Assembly (NCBI RefSeq): GCF_027579695.1
Contig: NC_083570.1
Location: forward strand, 10,407,051-10,471,050
Direction: 5' to 3'
Length of the DNA stretch: 64,000 nt
Origin: Neoarius graeffei
Lineage: Eukaryota; Chordata; Actinopteri; Siluriformes; Ariidae
A program made the translations under genes and the position numbers. This document shows, one piece after another, positions 21,525-32,616 of the stretch (position 1 is its first letter; each line of letters opens with the position of its first letter). The notes under the pieces were generated by a model. That model worked only from the letters and a program-made list of their open reading frames with translations. It did no database searches and was not told where the DNA came from.

Positions 21525-22605
21525 TAACTGTGTGTCATCAGCATAACAGTGGAAACTAATACCATGCTTATACCATACCCAGATATACTGTAAAGAAAAA
21601 AGCAGTGGACCTAAGACAGAACCTTGTGGAACACCAAACTTTACCTCAGCATGCATAGAAAGATCACCATATACATCAAGAAACTGATAGCGATCAGTTA
21701 AATAAGAGCTGAGCCAGGAGAGGGCCGTTCTCTTAACTCCCACAACATTTTCTAGTCTATCCAGGAAAATGGAATGATCAATAGTGTCAAAGTCTGCACT
21801 AAGGTCAAGCAACACAAGCAGCGAGACACAGTCCATATCAGATGCCAACAACAGGTCATTTACTACTTTAACCAGTGCTGTCTCTGTGCTAAGATGAGGT
21901 CTAAATCCTGACTGATACATTTCATGGTTGTTATTCCTATGTAAATATGAGCATAACTGCTGTGCCACAGCGTTTTCTAGGATCTTGGAGATAAAGGGGA
22001 GGTTTGATAATGGCCTTTCATTGGGCTGACAGGGGTCAAGGCCAGGTTTTTTAATCAGGGGGTTGATAACTGCAAGTTTAAAGGATTTGTGTATGTAGCC
22101 AATTCTAAGGAAAGAAGTGATTATTTCTAGAAGCGCTTAAATTGCTTCTGATATTATCTGTTTGAAGAGACGTGTAGGTAAGGGATCTAGTACACAAGAA
22201 GAAGATTTTGCTGTGGAAATTAATGAAATTAATTTGATTTCTCGAAGGGGAGTAAAACATTCTAATTGCTGAGCTGATACAGTTATATTGTTAACGACTG
22301 GGTTATTTAAGTTGTCTGGGCTTAAATGAATAGTTTGAATTTTTTTGTTGGATATTTTCAATTTTGTGATTGAAAAAATTCCTGAAGTTGTTGCTGCTGC
22401 ATATTGCAGGTGCGTGTGTGTCTGTAGTGGTCTTTTTCTTAGTTAATTTTGCTACAGTATTAAAAAGGAATCTAGGATTATTTTTGTTATCTTCAATTAG
22501 GGTGGAGAGATACGTTGATCTTGCAGCACTAAGAGCTTTTCTATACTTCAGGAAGCTCTCCTTCCATGCTAATTTGAATACGACCAATTCTACAAGGAAT
22601 ATCAT
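21525..22605 (-). mobile_element. L2 LINE, central reverse transcriptase part
   Basis: The minus-strand frame around 21968-21525 carries [38 protein letters not shown] (RT motif with D), [13 protein letters not shown] and HCYADDTQL (catalytic YADD). The frame at 22605-22137 gives the preceding ORF2 region (KYRKALSAARSTYLSTLIED). Frame breaks separate the pieces and the endonuclease is missing. It is the upstream half of the L2 copy whose 3' half lies at 15877-17390. Confidence 0.82.
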
Positions 22606-22801
22606 CTAATTGTGTAATCTCCTGCTCTCTCTCTCTCTGATATAATGTGTAAGAAACTGAGGGTGTGAGAGAGTGTCAATATGAGGCACTAATGAACTAC
22701 TGGTTTAATTATGATATATAATGATTATGATTATAATAATCATTGTACCCCAGTGTTTAATACATGATAAACTTTATTGCGCAACATCTCTTTTCTTTCA
22801 G

Positions 22802-23334
22802 ATTTCTGTTATCTGACTCTGGATCCCAACATGGCACATGGTTCCCTCCGTCTGTGTGAGAAGGACAGAGCGGTGAGACGCAGTTATAAAGAGAAGCCGT
22901 TCCCTTGTCACCCTGAGAGGTTTACCTCCATCACTCAGGTGTTGTGTAAGGACAGTGTGTGTGGACGCAGTTACTGGGAGGTGGAAAGGAGCAGTGAGGG
23001 ATGTGTGTACATCTCAGTCTCATATAAAGGGACCAATAAAAAAGAGCAGCCCAGACGGACCATATTTGGGTACAACGATCAGTCGTGGAGTCTGGTGTGT
23101 TCTCTGACTCCTCTTCATTTCTATCACAACAACATTAAGACCGAGTTCGGAGTTCCGTCACCTTCCAGGATAGGAGTGTATGTGGATCACAGTGCAGGAA
23201 CTCTGTCCTTCTACAGCGTCTCTGACAGGATGAAGCTCCTCCACAGAGTCCACACCACATTTACTCAGCCTCTATACGCTGGGTTTACTCTGTGGGCTCC
23301 TGAATCAGTTGTCAGGTTTTCTGATCCACAATAA
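22802..23334 (+). pseudogene. TRIM-A B30.2 (PRY-SPRY) exon
   Basis: A 533-nt terminal exon following a pyrimidine-rich acceptor (TTTCTTTCAG), the same length as in TRIM-B and TRIM-C. The frame is open: PRY start [13 protein letters not shown] blocks [32 protein letters not shown] and [11 protein letters not shown]. It stops at 23332-23334. The exon itself is intact but belongs to a gene whose RING is lost and whose coiled coil carries a stop. It differs from TRIM-B at few residues. Expression as an orphan exon cannot be excluded. Confidence 0.85.
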
Positions 23335-23559
23335 TGGATCATTAATGTATAGTATCCTGTACTGAGTGCTGCGGAGTTCTGGTCTGAAGGTGTTGATTAA
23401 TTCCCTATAACAGCAGCTCTGACAGTAGTGCAGCTGCAAATCATTAGTGTTTCTATAGTAACAGCTCGTGTGTGTTTCTCACAAGCATTCCACCTAAAAT
23501 ACTCTCTTACTGCCACTCGACATGAACATGGTGGTCTCTGAAAGACTATACAGGCATCT

Positions 23560-24549
23560 GCCCAGGAGGTTGTGCCAGTTTTAGGGCTTGAGCAGTTTTT
23601 CGTCTCTTGTGTCTCTCATCCTTTGATTTCCGTCGATTGGATTCAAAGGTCTCAACTCCATTGCAGACCACACGCCTCCAGAGCAGTCTATCAGTTGGTG
23701 CTGTAGCCCAATCAATAATCCCACACTCTTTAAAAGTTCTTTTTAGGGCATCCTTGTATCTCTTCTTAGGAGCACCAATGCTTCTCATTCCTGTGGATCG
23801 CTGACTGAAGAAAAGCTGTTTTGGAAGTTGTTTTGCATCCATTTTAACAACATGTCCATACCACCTCAGCCTATTTTGCTGAAGCATAGCGTCGATGCTT
23901 GTTAAGGAGGCTCTATCAAGAATTGCAGCATTGGTAACACGATCATACCATTGGGCGTTCATGATGGATCGTACCGTAGGCATCTTCAGTGAAATTTCTC
24001 AAGTTGTTTTACTTGATATTGGTACGTAGTCCATGTTTTTGACCCATACAGGAGTGTTGGTATTATAGTGGTATTATAGACTCTTATTTTAGTTTTCAAC
24101 TCAAGTTCGTGATGATCAAAATCATGCTTACGTAGCTTGCCAAAAGCTGTTGCTCCAGCACTGATGTTGTTATAAATTTCATGGTCAAGGGAAATATCAC
24201 CTGACACATAGCTGATGAGATATTTAAAGTGTGGGACTACCTTAAGAACAGTTCCATCCACAGAAATTTCAGGTTGGGTGGTGATTGGGATGGAGGTGTC
24301 AGAGGCAGGTCGACACACAACCTCTGTTTTAGTGCAGTTCAGTGATAGCCTGAGTCTTTTGTAGGCTTCTGCAAAGGCATCTGTGATTCTCTGCAAGCCA
24401 GCTTCTGAGTATGAACAGAGTGCAGCATCATCAGCATACTGAAGTTCCACAACTGAGGCTGTAGACACCTTACTTTTAGCTTGCAAATGATGTAGGTTGT
24501 ACCATTGTATTGATAAACTATCTGTACTCCATGATAAGAAGAAGAAGAA
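23560..24549 (-). pseudogene. RTE-like LINE, 3' part of reverse transcriptase ORF
   Basis: The minus-strand frame 24555-23986 has ELQYADDAALCSYS (catalytic YADD), NCTKTEVV and FKYLISYVSGD. The next frame, 23983-23546, has NRLRWYGHVVKMD and GAPKKRYKDALKRTFKECGI, the C-terminal signature of RTE/BovB-like elements. A frame change at about 23985 breaks them. The upstream RT portion lies beyond the SINE insertion at 25336-25540. Confidence 0.8.
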
Positions 24550-25333
24550 CAACAACTTTATTCATCACATGTACACTTGTGAAATTCCTCTCTGCATTTA
24601 ACCCATCTGAAGTAGTGAACGCACACGTGAGCAATGAGCACAAACATGTACTCAGAGCAGTGGGCAGCCGTGCTACAGCAGCCAGGGAGCAGTTAGGGGT
24701 TAGGTGCCTCGCTCAAGAGCACCTCAGCCTAAGGGCACCCCATGTTAACCTAACGACATGCCTTTGGGCTCTGGTGGAAACCAGAGCACCTGGAGAAAAC
24801 CCACGCAGACTCCACACAGAAAGGCCCCCGTCAGCCGCTGGGCTCAAACCCAGAACCTTCTTGCTGTGAGGCGACAGTCAAGTCAAGTCAAGTTTATTTG
24901 TATAGCGCTTTTAACAAACATTGTCGCAAAGCAGCTTTACAGAATTTGAACGACTTAAAACATGAGCTAATTGTATCCCTAATCTATCCCCAATGAGCAA
25001 GCCTGTGGCAACGGTGGCAAGGAAAAACTCCCTCAGACTACATGAGGAAGAAACCTCGAGAGGAACCAGACTCAAAAGGGAACCCATCCTCATTTGGGCA
25101 ACAACAGACAGCATGACTATAATATTAACAGTTTTAACATGAGGACAGTTTCGTTGATGTTATAATTCTTCATTGATGGAAACTTGAGTGCAAAACTGTT
25201 CATGATAACTGCAGTCCTAAAGTTAGCAAGTCAACTTTACTCCTCAGCCATAAAAGCATTACTGTAAGAGTCCAGAGCGTCTTCCAGGTATAAGTCCAGT
25301 AACAGTGCTAACCACTACACCACCGTGCTGCCC
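24550..25333 (-). repeat. tRNA-derived SINE interrupted by an L2 tail
   Basis: Minus-strand SINE: head at 25333-25307 (GGGCAGCACGGTGGTGTAG), then after the L2 insertion the body and B-box region (GGTTTGAGCCC) at 24878-24550. It differs in its tail from the copies at 27109 and 29241. It is inserted inside the RTE-like LINE. Confidence 0.8.
24879..25301 (-). mobile_element. 5'-truncated L2 insertion (423 bp) with ACAGT duplication
   Basis: Minus-strand L2 3' UTR ending in the AAATAAACTTGACTTGACTTG-type tail (24879-24900). Target duplication ACAGT is at 24874-24878 and 25302-25306. It lies inside the SINE. An identical-length copy is at 61608-62030. Confidence 0.85.
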
Positions 25334-25335
25334 AG

Positions 25336-25540
25336 ATAATGCAGATTCAGCTTGGCTACATGCAGGACAGCACCTGTGAAGAGAGCAAACAATGCAGTGG
25401 CTACACAGCTTTGTATTACACTATCTTTCACAGGAAAAGGTTCCAGTTCTTCATCTTCACAGAGAACATAAACAGTCATCCCATCATGGAGAAGACGAAT
25501 CATTGTGATCAGTTTATCTGGGCACCAGGAATTCTCCAAA
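25336..25540 (-). pseudogene. RTE-like LINE, upstream reverse transcriptase part
   Basis: The frame reads PDKLITMIRLLHDGMTVYVL followed by PFPVKDSVIQSCVATALF. These correspond to the RT blocks (FHDGM and GV.QGCVL.P.LF) preceding the YADD motif at 24450. The QS and ATA residues replace the usual QG...AP, a sign of decay. Confidence 0.75.
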
Positions 25541-26560
25541 GAACCTCTCTATTCACTGAGAGCAAGAGATACTAAGAAATACTGAATAACGTAGAACTCC
25601 AGCATCATGAAGCTGAGAAATTTACTGGACTTATTGTCTTTTTTTTTAAACGAGACTAAAAAGCTGCTGTTCCATTAAACCCAGTTACAGTATGACGCAC
25701 AGCAGGGACCGAATAAACCATTCATCTCATCATGAATCAATATTGTTGATTATATTTATGATAAGACAAGTTTTCAGTCTGTTCTGATGTGAGTTCAGCA
25801 AAAATATTGAAAATGGTTCATTTCTTGCAGCGTCACGTGTCTATGAGCGTCCTCTAGTGGTCAGAAATGATAAGACAAGTTTAAATTGCAGTCATTTAAA
25901 TTTAATGAATAAATCACTCAATTTTTCATTTTCTGAAAATTTATAAAGAAATAAATGGCTAAAGTGAGATAAAGGAATTATTTAAAGTAAATTTGATTTT
26001 ATTGTCGCCTACACATGAATGTTAAATGGTAAATGTGGCCAGAGATCGATTTCTGTACTTCAATAGAAAGTATCATGTATGTCATTTATGTTCTTTTCCC
26101 ATTTTGTCCTTTCTTTCTGTCCATGAAGTGTATGCGGTGAAATCACATTTTAAAATCAGAACTCCAGATAGAATTCTATAATATGCGAATACAATCGAGT
26201 TGTTATTTGGAGGCTCAGTTTTACAGAGTAGCACCACATCACTGAAAAACAACAAAACAATAAAAACCCCAGCAGCCTTTCAACATCAATTCTGTATCTT
26301 CACTAAAAGACACACAAGAGGATTTACAGCAGGACCGTGTCTTACTACAAGCACTAAAAACTACCACATTGTGTTCATTAAGGATGGAAATAAAGCAGAA
26401 ATATTTCACTGTCATCAGCACTTCAGTGTCATTTGTTCTGCTGAAATATTTTCCTCATTCTGTCAGTTTGGAATTTAGTGAGGAGTGAAAATGAATCAAA
26501 ATAAATGACTTTATTACCACAAGGGGAGTCAAAACCTGATTTGATTTATTTTGCATTGTT
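25541..26560. other. Duplicated downstream flank, no gene recognised
   Basis: About 1 kb also present at 62250-63280 with high identity. AT-rich; the ORF at 26239-26421 also recurs at 62961-63143, but neither resembles a known protein. Confidence 0.5.
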
Positions 26561-26564
26561 TATT

Positions 26565-27010
26565 GCTAATAGAAGTCCCACTTTCTCATGAACAGATTGT
26601 TGAGATGGAAATGAAGTTGGTCGATGAATATGTTTGAGATCAGAGATCCTGAGTCGCCTCAATCAGTCATTAGACGTGTCTTTGAGAAGTAGGAGAACAC
26701 TGGAGAACCAGGAGGAAACCCACACTGACACGGGTCATTTTACCTTTGGGTCATTTTAACATTGTTAACAGACTGAAATGAATCTCCTGAAAGGCAGAAG
26801 AAAGAAATCTGCTAGTAGTGTTAACACAAGACTTTATCTAATCCCAGTCAGTGCAGGGTTCAAACCCCATCCACCAGAAATATCATTAAAATCAAAGGGA
26901 AAGGCAGAGACGAGGCGAGGTCATCAACAGGAGATCTATCCAGAATAAACACAGCTCACGACCAAGGAGATTTAGTAACACACTGGAAGGGTTCACAGTT
27001 ACTGTAGGAT
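26565..27010 (+). repeat. Low-copy block, copy 1 of 3
   Basis: Present also at about 35335-35757 and 63290-63730. It contains GATCAGAGATCCTGAGTCGC and ATCAACAGGAGATCTATCC. It is part of the duplicated unit that flanks each TRIM gene. No coding function was seen. Confidence 0.8.
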
Positions 27011-27108
27011 CTATATGCATTTTATTACAACAGACAGGAAATGAGTGGAGGAAGTGAAGTTATTCAAAATGTGTGTAAAGGCGCCCTCTGGTGGTCTGGA
27101 GGAGAAAT

Positions 27109-27474
27109 CTCATCTCATTATCTCTAGCCGCTTTATCCTGTTCTACAGGGTCGCGGGCAAGCTGGAGCCTATCCCAGCTGACTACGGGCGAAAGGCTGGG
27201 TACACCCTGGACAAGTCGCCAGGTCATCACAGGGCTGACACATAGACACAGACAACCATTCACACTCACATTCACACCAACGGTCAATTTAGAGTCACCA
27301 GTTAACCTAACCTGCATGTCTTTGGGGGAAACCAGAGCACCTGGAGGAAACCCACGCGGACACGGGGAGAACATGCAAACTCCACACAGAAAGGCCCTCG
27401 CCGGCCACGGGGCTCGAACCCGGACCTTCTTGCTGTGAGGCGACAGCGCTAACCACTACACCACCGTGCCGCCC
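27109..27474 (-). repeat. Full-length tRNA-derived SINE with 13-bp target duplication
   Basis: 366 bp, minus strand. It has A-box TGGTGTAGTGGTTAGC and B-box GGGTTCGAGCCC near its head and ends in a GAGATAATGAGATGAGATG tail. Target duplication CTGGAGGAGAAAT is at 27096-27108 and 27475-27487. The duplicate locus has a single uninterrupted CTGGAGGAGAAAT at 63817-63829: an empty site. Confidence 0.93.
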
Positions 27475-27487
27475 CTGGAGGAGAAAT

Positions 27488-28281
27488 GTCCAGGTTAAAT
27501 ATTATTGTTCATCCACGTTTCTTTTATTTTTATTTGTGAACACACAGGTCTAAAATAATTTCACTTCAATGAGCTGTTACTATAGAAACAAGAACGTATT
27601 AGAGCAAGCCCATTAATATAAACCTGCACTACTGTCAGAGCTGCTGTTATAGAAAATTAATCAACACCTTCTGACCAATCAGAATAGACAACTGGAACAG
27701 AATTGTTTTTTTTTTTTTGCTTTATTTGATTGAAAATTAAAAGGATTTAAAAAAAAAGTTTTTCCAACAATCATGTTGAGAATCTAAATCAGGAGTCAGA
27801 CCACAGACAGATCCAGTTCACAGAGACAGATTTATCATCATTATTCACACAGACAATATATGACAACATTAAAAGAGATGTTTTAGGGAGGAAAAAAAGT
27901 CAGTTGTAGGTTTACAGTGATTTTCACAAACACATATTTAAGACACTGTAGTTATTTCCCACAGATTAAATAATCTAAAAATATCCATCCAAAGTGGAGA
28001 AAAATCCCGTTGTGTATCAATACAGCGGCTTGCTGACATCCTGACCTCAGTATTAAAAGCTTCTGTCTGAAAATGAGCTCAGCACAGAAACTTCATCACT
28101 GGGGGAAACTTTATTCTCCTGTGCTCTGATCTTTTATTCTGCAAAGCTTTGATTGTAATATTTGCATGGATTAAAGCAAAAAAAAAATATTTGACTGAAA
28201 ATTTACGGGGGCGTTATGGGTGGATTTCGATGAAATTCTGAGAATGGTTAACTTAGAACTGATAACTTTATTATCAATTAA
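27488..28281. other. TRIM flank, partly duplicated at 37500-37690
   Basis: GACATCCTGACCTCAGTATT at 28037 recurs at 37515 and the similarity continues for about 170 bases. No gene is recognised. Confidence 0.5.
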
Positions 28282-28596
28282 TTAATGGATTAATATATTC
28301 AATTTATTGTTGAGTGATTCTTCACCATTGTTTGTTTTTGAGATAAAAGCACAGACACGTATTTTCTGTGCACAGACACGATCAGTCATAGATGGACTGA
28401 CCTCCGTTGAGGTGAGATTTGCTCCTGGGAAAGAAGAGGTGTGCTGAAGACCCCTAACATTGGCCTTGTGGCTGGCTTCCAGTTGATGGCGCGACAGCAC
28501 TTTCTTTCTATTGCTTCCGTATATTATTTTTTTGTGGCAAACCGCACAAATGTTTAGTTTTTTTGCACCATGAACTAAATGGCTTTCCGTTTTCAC
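28282..28596 (-). pseudogene. Zinc-finger-like ORF, probable transposon-derived remnant
   Basis: The 104-residue frame contains ICAVCHKKIIYG followed by RHQLEASH, a CxxC...HxxxxxH spacing resembling BED or U1-type zinc fingers found at transposase N-termini. Upstream minus-strand sequence (28600-28760) may contain earlier codons but is broken by a stop just before the frame. Nothing identifies a specific protein. It could also be a short orphan gene. Confidence 0.35.
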
Positions 28597-28769
28597 CTAT
28601 TTCGTACAGCCAAGCCCACCTCCACTTGTTTTTACACCTTTATCAATGGCAGACACATCAGTGCCTTCTTTCATGCAAAGCGCATCCATGCTGCCGAAAC
28701 CGAAAGCAGAATGACATGCTCCTCTGTGCCGAACGTCAATATAGAAAAAAGTCTGGATCTTCGCTTAAA

Positions 28770-29228
28770 TTAAAATTGGGGTTTGACCTTACTTTGTGTT
28801 GAATACGACTTCAAAAACAATTCAAGATTTTATTAAGAGAAATATTGTGGCCAACACAAGTGTTAAGTTACCTAAAAGATGGCGTGAAGTTGGCTGCTAT
28901 CTACTTTGCGTTCGTTCTCATTTTCCTCCATCATTTCATAGGCCAGAAACAGATGTTTTGACGTAATTTAACTTAGTAGGCTATGATTATTATTTAACCG
29001 TAGTCTTCTAGACATTTTGACTGTTTGGGGCATTGAACGCTGGTGTATGATTTTCAGGGAATAAAGTTTAGCGCATGTCGGAACATCATTGCGCTCGCAG
29101 CCTCCAACTCCTCAAACGTCCTTTAAATTGTGATATAACGTAGGCTATAAGGCACGGTTCTAACATACCTTACACACTGGCCTAACGAAAATAATAATTG
29201 TTGGGGCATCTGCTGATTTGTTAGCTAT
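28770..29228. other. No recognised feature
   Basis: Unassigned sequence. Short ORFs only. Confidence 0.4.
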
Positions 29229-29240
29229 AAACTTAGGTCT

Positions 29241-29609
29241 GGGCGGCACGGTAGTGTAGTGGTTAGCGCTGTCGCCTCACAGCAAGAAGGTCCTGGGTTC
29301 GAGCCCTGGGGCCGGCGAGGGCCTTTCTGTGTGGAGTTTGCATGTTCTCCCCGTGGGTTTCCTCCGGGTGCTCCGGTTTCCCCCACAGTCCAAAGACATG
29401 CAGGTTAGGTTAACTGGTGACTCTAAATTGATCGTAGGTGTGAATGTGAGTGTGAATGGTTGTCTGTGTCTATGTGTCAGCCCTGTGATGACCTGGCGAC
29501 TTGTCCAGGGTGTACCCCGCCTTTCACCCGTAGTCAGCTGGGATAGGCTCCAGCTTGCCTGCAACCCTGTAGAACAGGATAAAGCGGCTAGAGATAATGA
29601 GATGAGATG
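29241..29609 (+). repeat. Full-length tRNA-derived SINE with 12-bp target duplication
   Basis: 369 bp, plus strand, same family as 27109-27474: GGGCGGCACGGTAGTGTAGT head with A-box, GGGTTCGAGCCC B-box, GAGATAATGAGATGAGATG tail. The flanks AAACTTAGGTCT (29229-29240) and AAATTTAGGTCT (29610-29621) are a duplication with one mismatch. Confidence 0.93.
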
Positions 29610-29621
29610 AAATTTAGGTCT

Positions 29622-30317
29622 AATTACTTCTGACAGTCTGCAAGCATTGCACCGTCGGGTCTTCAAGTCTGGCTGAAGCAGAGGAGCGGGCTTTCCGGGG
29701 TTTATTTTTTCGTGTTTTTTTTTTTAACATGCTCTATTTCTATATGTCCAGGTTTGAACTAAGTCATTTTGGCAAGATTTAATTTAATACAAAACAGAAA
29801 TGGTCAGACACAAGCACGCCAAGCACATGGGAATGTATTTTGCCAATTTTGACAGTGCATGTTTTTTTTAATGCCGCACTCTAGACAGCAAACGTTTAAA
29901 CATGATCAAACATAGGAAATGAACGACACAAAGCATGGCTCAAAAACAAAAAAGTTAAATAAACCCTACTGATAGTTGATGGTGTTGCAACACATCAGTG
30001 TTATAACCCAATCTCTACCCAACCACCCGTCATTTTAATTCTCCTCGGATCAGCACCGACCGCACATTTGGCCTTATTTTTATCCAAATAATTTGAATAA
30101 AAATCCCAAACTCACAGATAAACCTGGATTTATAAGGTTCTATCTGCGGACCAATCATCATCCAGGCTGAATATGGGATGAACACGATATCGGCATATTT
30201 TATAATCTAAATATTAAAATGAGTGTTTTTGTGCAGCTGGATTGTGTTCTAGTGAAACAGACGACTGAGCAACAACGTGGCAACGTGCAGGAATTTTACA
30301 GAAAACACTACACACTT
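29622..30317. other. 3' flank of TRIM-C, no other gene
   Basis: No gene is recognised. A stretch at 30085-30140 recurs at 37687-37737. Confidence 0.45.
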
Positions 30318-32562
30318 TTATTCTGGATCACACAATCTCACTGTAGAACCAGGAGACCAGAGCCAGAACCCAGCGTATAGAGGCTGAGTGAATGTGGTGT
30401 GGACTCTGTGGAGGAGCTTCATCGTGTCAGAGACGCTGTAGAAGGACAGAGTTCCTGCACTGTGATCCACATACACTCCTATTCTGGAGGGGGATGGAAC
30501 TCTGAGATCAGTCTTAATGCTGTTGTGATAGAAATAGAGAGAAGAAGAAGAACACCGCAGACTCCAGGACTGATTGTTGAATCCAAACCCACACTCTTTA
30601 CCCTGTCCTTTCCTGCTGATATCTTTATATGAGACTGATATGTACACAACATCAGCACCGCTCCACTCCACCTCCCAGTAACAGCGTCCACACACACTCT
30701 CCTTACACAACACCTGCTGCCAGTAATCAAATCTCTCTGGATGATCAGAGTAACGCTGCTCTCTCTCACTGCATCTCACCGCTCTGTTCTTCTCAGACAG
30801 AATGAGGTGACGATGCACCGTGTTGGGATCCAGAGTCAGATAACAGAAATCTAAAATAAAAGAGAAAAACAAACTGAACAATGTGAACATGAATATCCGC
30901 GCTGGGGGCGTGGTCACGAAAACAGCAGTTCGGTTGCAGTGAAAACTTCTCTCTGTAGAACCCTGTCACTCCCCCCTCCCCCCACTCTGGGCTCAAGAAC
31001 ATAACAAAAGGACAATAATATAACAACAACCAATCAGAATCCAGATACAACAGCCAATCAGAATTCAGATACATTCAGTTGCCAAGTAAAATTGTAACCT
31101 GTCAAAGTTCTCGAGCCCTCGTGCTGTTTTACCGTTAGATCAATCACATATCAGCTTAAACTAGCATTCTAAACCTAGTTAAAGATCCCACAGAAGAGAG
31201 CGACTCCCCCTGCCAGCCTCATGGAACTGAATAAGTTGACTTAATTAAAAAGTTTACTGTTCTATGAAAGGGTGTATTTGCATGATCATTATTATTTTAC
31301 TCGTGGCATAAAATTGTCTTGAAAAGACGTCAAGAATAATATTGTTTATCGCAATAATTTCTGACACAATATATCATCCAACAAAATGTATCATCATGAC
31401 AAGCCTAGCAGTGTGTGTGTGTGTGTGTGTGTGTTTTAGATTTACATTTCAGAAACTCTTCTCTGCTCTGTGATTCTCGTCCTGAAATGATCTGAACTGC
31501 TGCAGCTGTGGAGAGAAAAATAGAAACATGAGTTTGTGTAAAAGATGGAAAGAGTTTAAAGTGATCCAGTCAGTTTATTCATTTAAAATCAGTGTTTTAG
31601 TTCAAAGCGTCGGGTGAATAAAGTGTCTGCAAAAAAGAAAGCAGGAGCATCGCTAAGAAATAACACATCACTGTGTTTCTCCAGCAGGAACAGCTCCTCT
31701 TACCATGTGGAGGGATTTTGTTGAATTCCTCCTCACAGAATTCCTCGAGTCTCTTTTTCAGATCTGAGAGAGAATTCCTCACTCCATCAAATGAGAGATG
31801 TTGATGGACAGTGACGCTGGATGTGTGAAAATCTGGTTTTGGGAAGAGAGGAGACTGATGTCCAGAAGCTAAAACCTACAGAAAGCAAATGAAATGTAAA
31901 ACCCACTTGTGATGTCAGACAGGGACATTTATTGTTCCCTTAATGAGAGGTGTTTTAGAGAGTGTGTGAGGAACAGCTGGCTCTGTAGATCAGACAGTGA
32001 GTGTTACCTGGATGAAATGGATGTGATCGTGTGTGTGTGAAAGCTGCTCCAGCTCAGTGACTCTCCTCTGAAGATCAGCAATCTCCTGCTCCAGTTGCTC
32101 CAGGAGTCGTTCAGCTCGACTCAGTTCAGCCTTCTCCTGATCTCTGATCAGCTCCGTCACCTCCCAGCGCTTTTTCTCCAGGGAGCTGATCAGCTCAGTA
32201 AAGATCCTCTCACTGTCCTCCACTGCTGTCTGTGCACTGAGCTGTTAGGACACACACACAAGATTTAAAGCTCATCTATCATTCCCTCTCTTACTGGGAC
32301 TGTAAATGACTCGTTGTCCATGTTGTGTGTGTTTCTAGGAGCAGCTCTGTCTCTGCTCACTGCTCACCTTTATAGTGTTCACAGCCTGTTTCAGCTCCTG
32401 CACCTTCTTCTGCTTCTCCTGGATTCTCTGCTGGGATTTCATCTGCTCCTCCTTTAACTCACTCTGAGGACAAATAAAATACATTCAGCTTTTTATACAG
32501 TACGAGCGAACTGGTTCCATATTAATGTCAGTTCAAAGTACATTCATGTTTGGCTTTAAGGT

Positions 32563-32616
<54 letters not shown>

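Noticed and set aside
22370-22609. Plus-strand membrane-like ORF
   Set aside because: Antisense of the L2 ORF; its hydrophobic look is due to AT-rich antisense codons.
27109-27474. tRNA genes at the SINE heads
   Set aside because: A and B boxes are present but no cloverleaf can be formed and the units are repeated with SINE tails.
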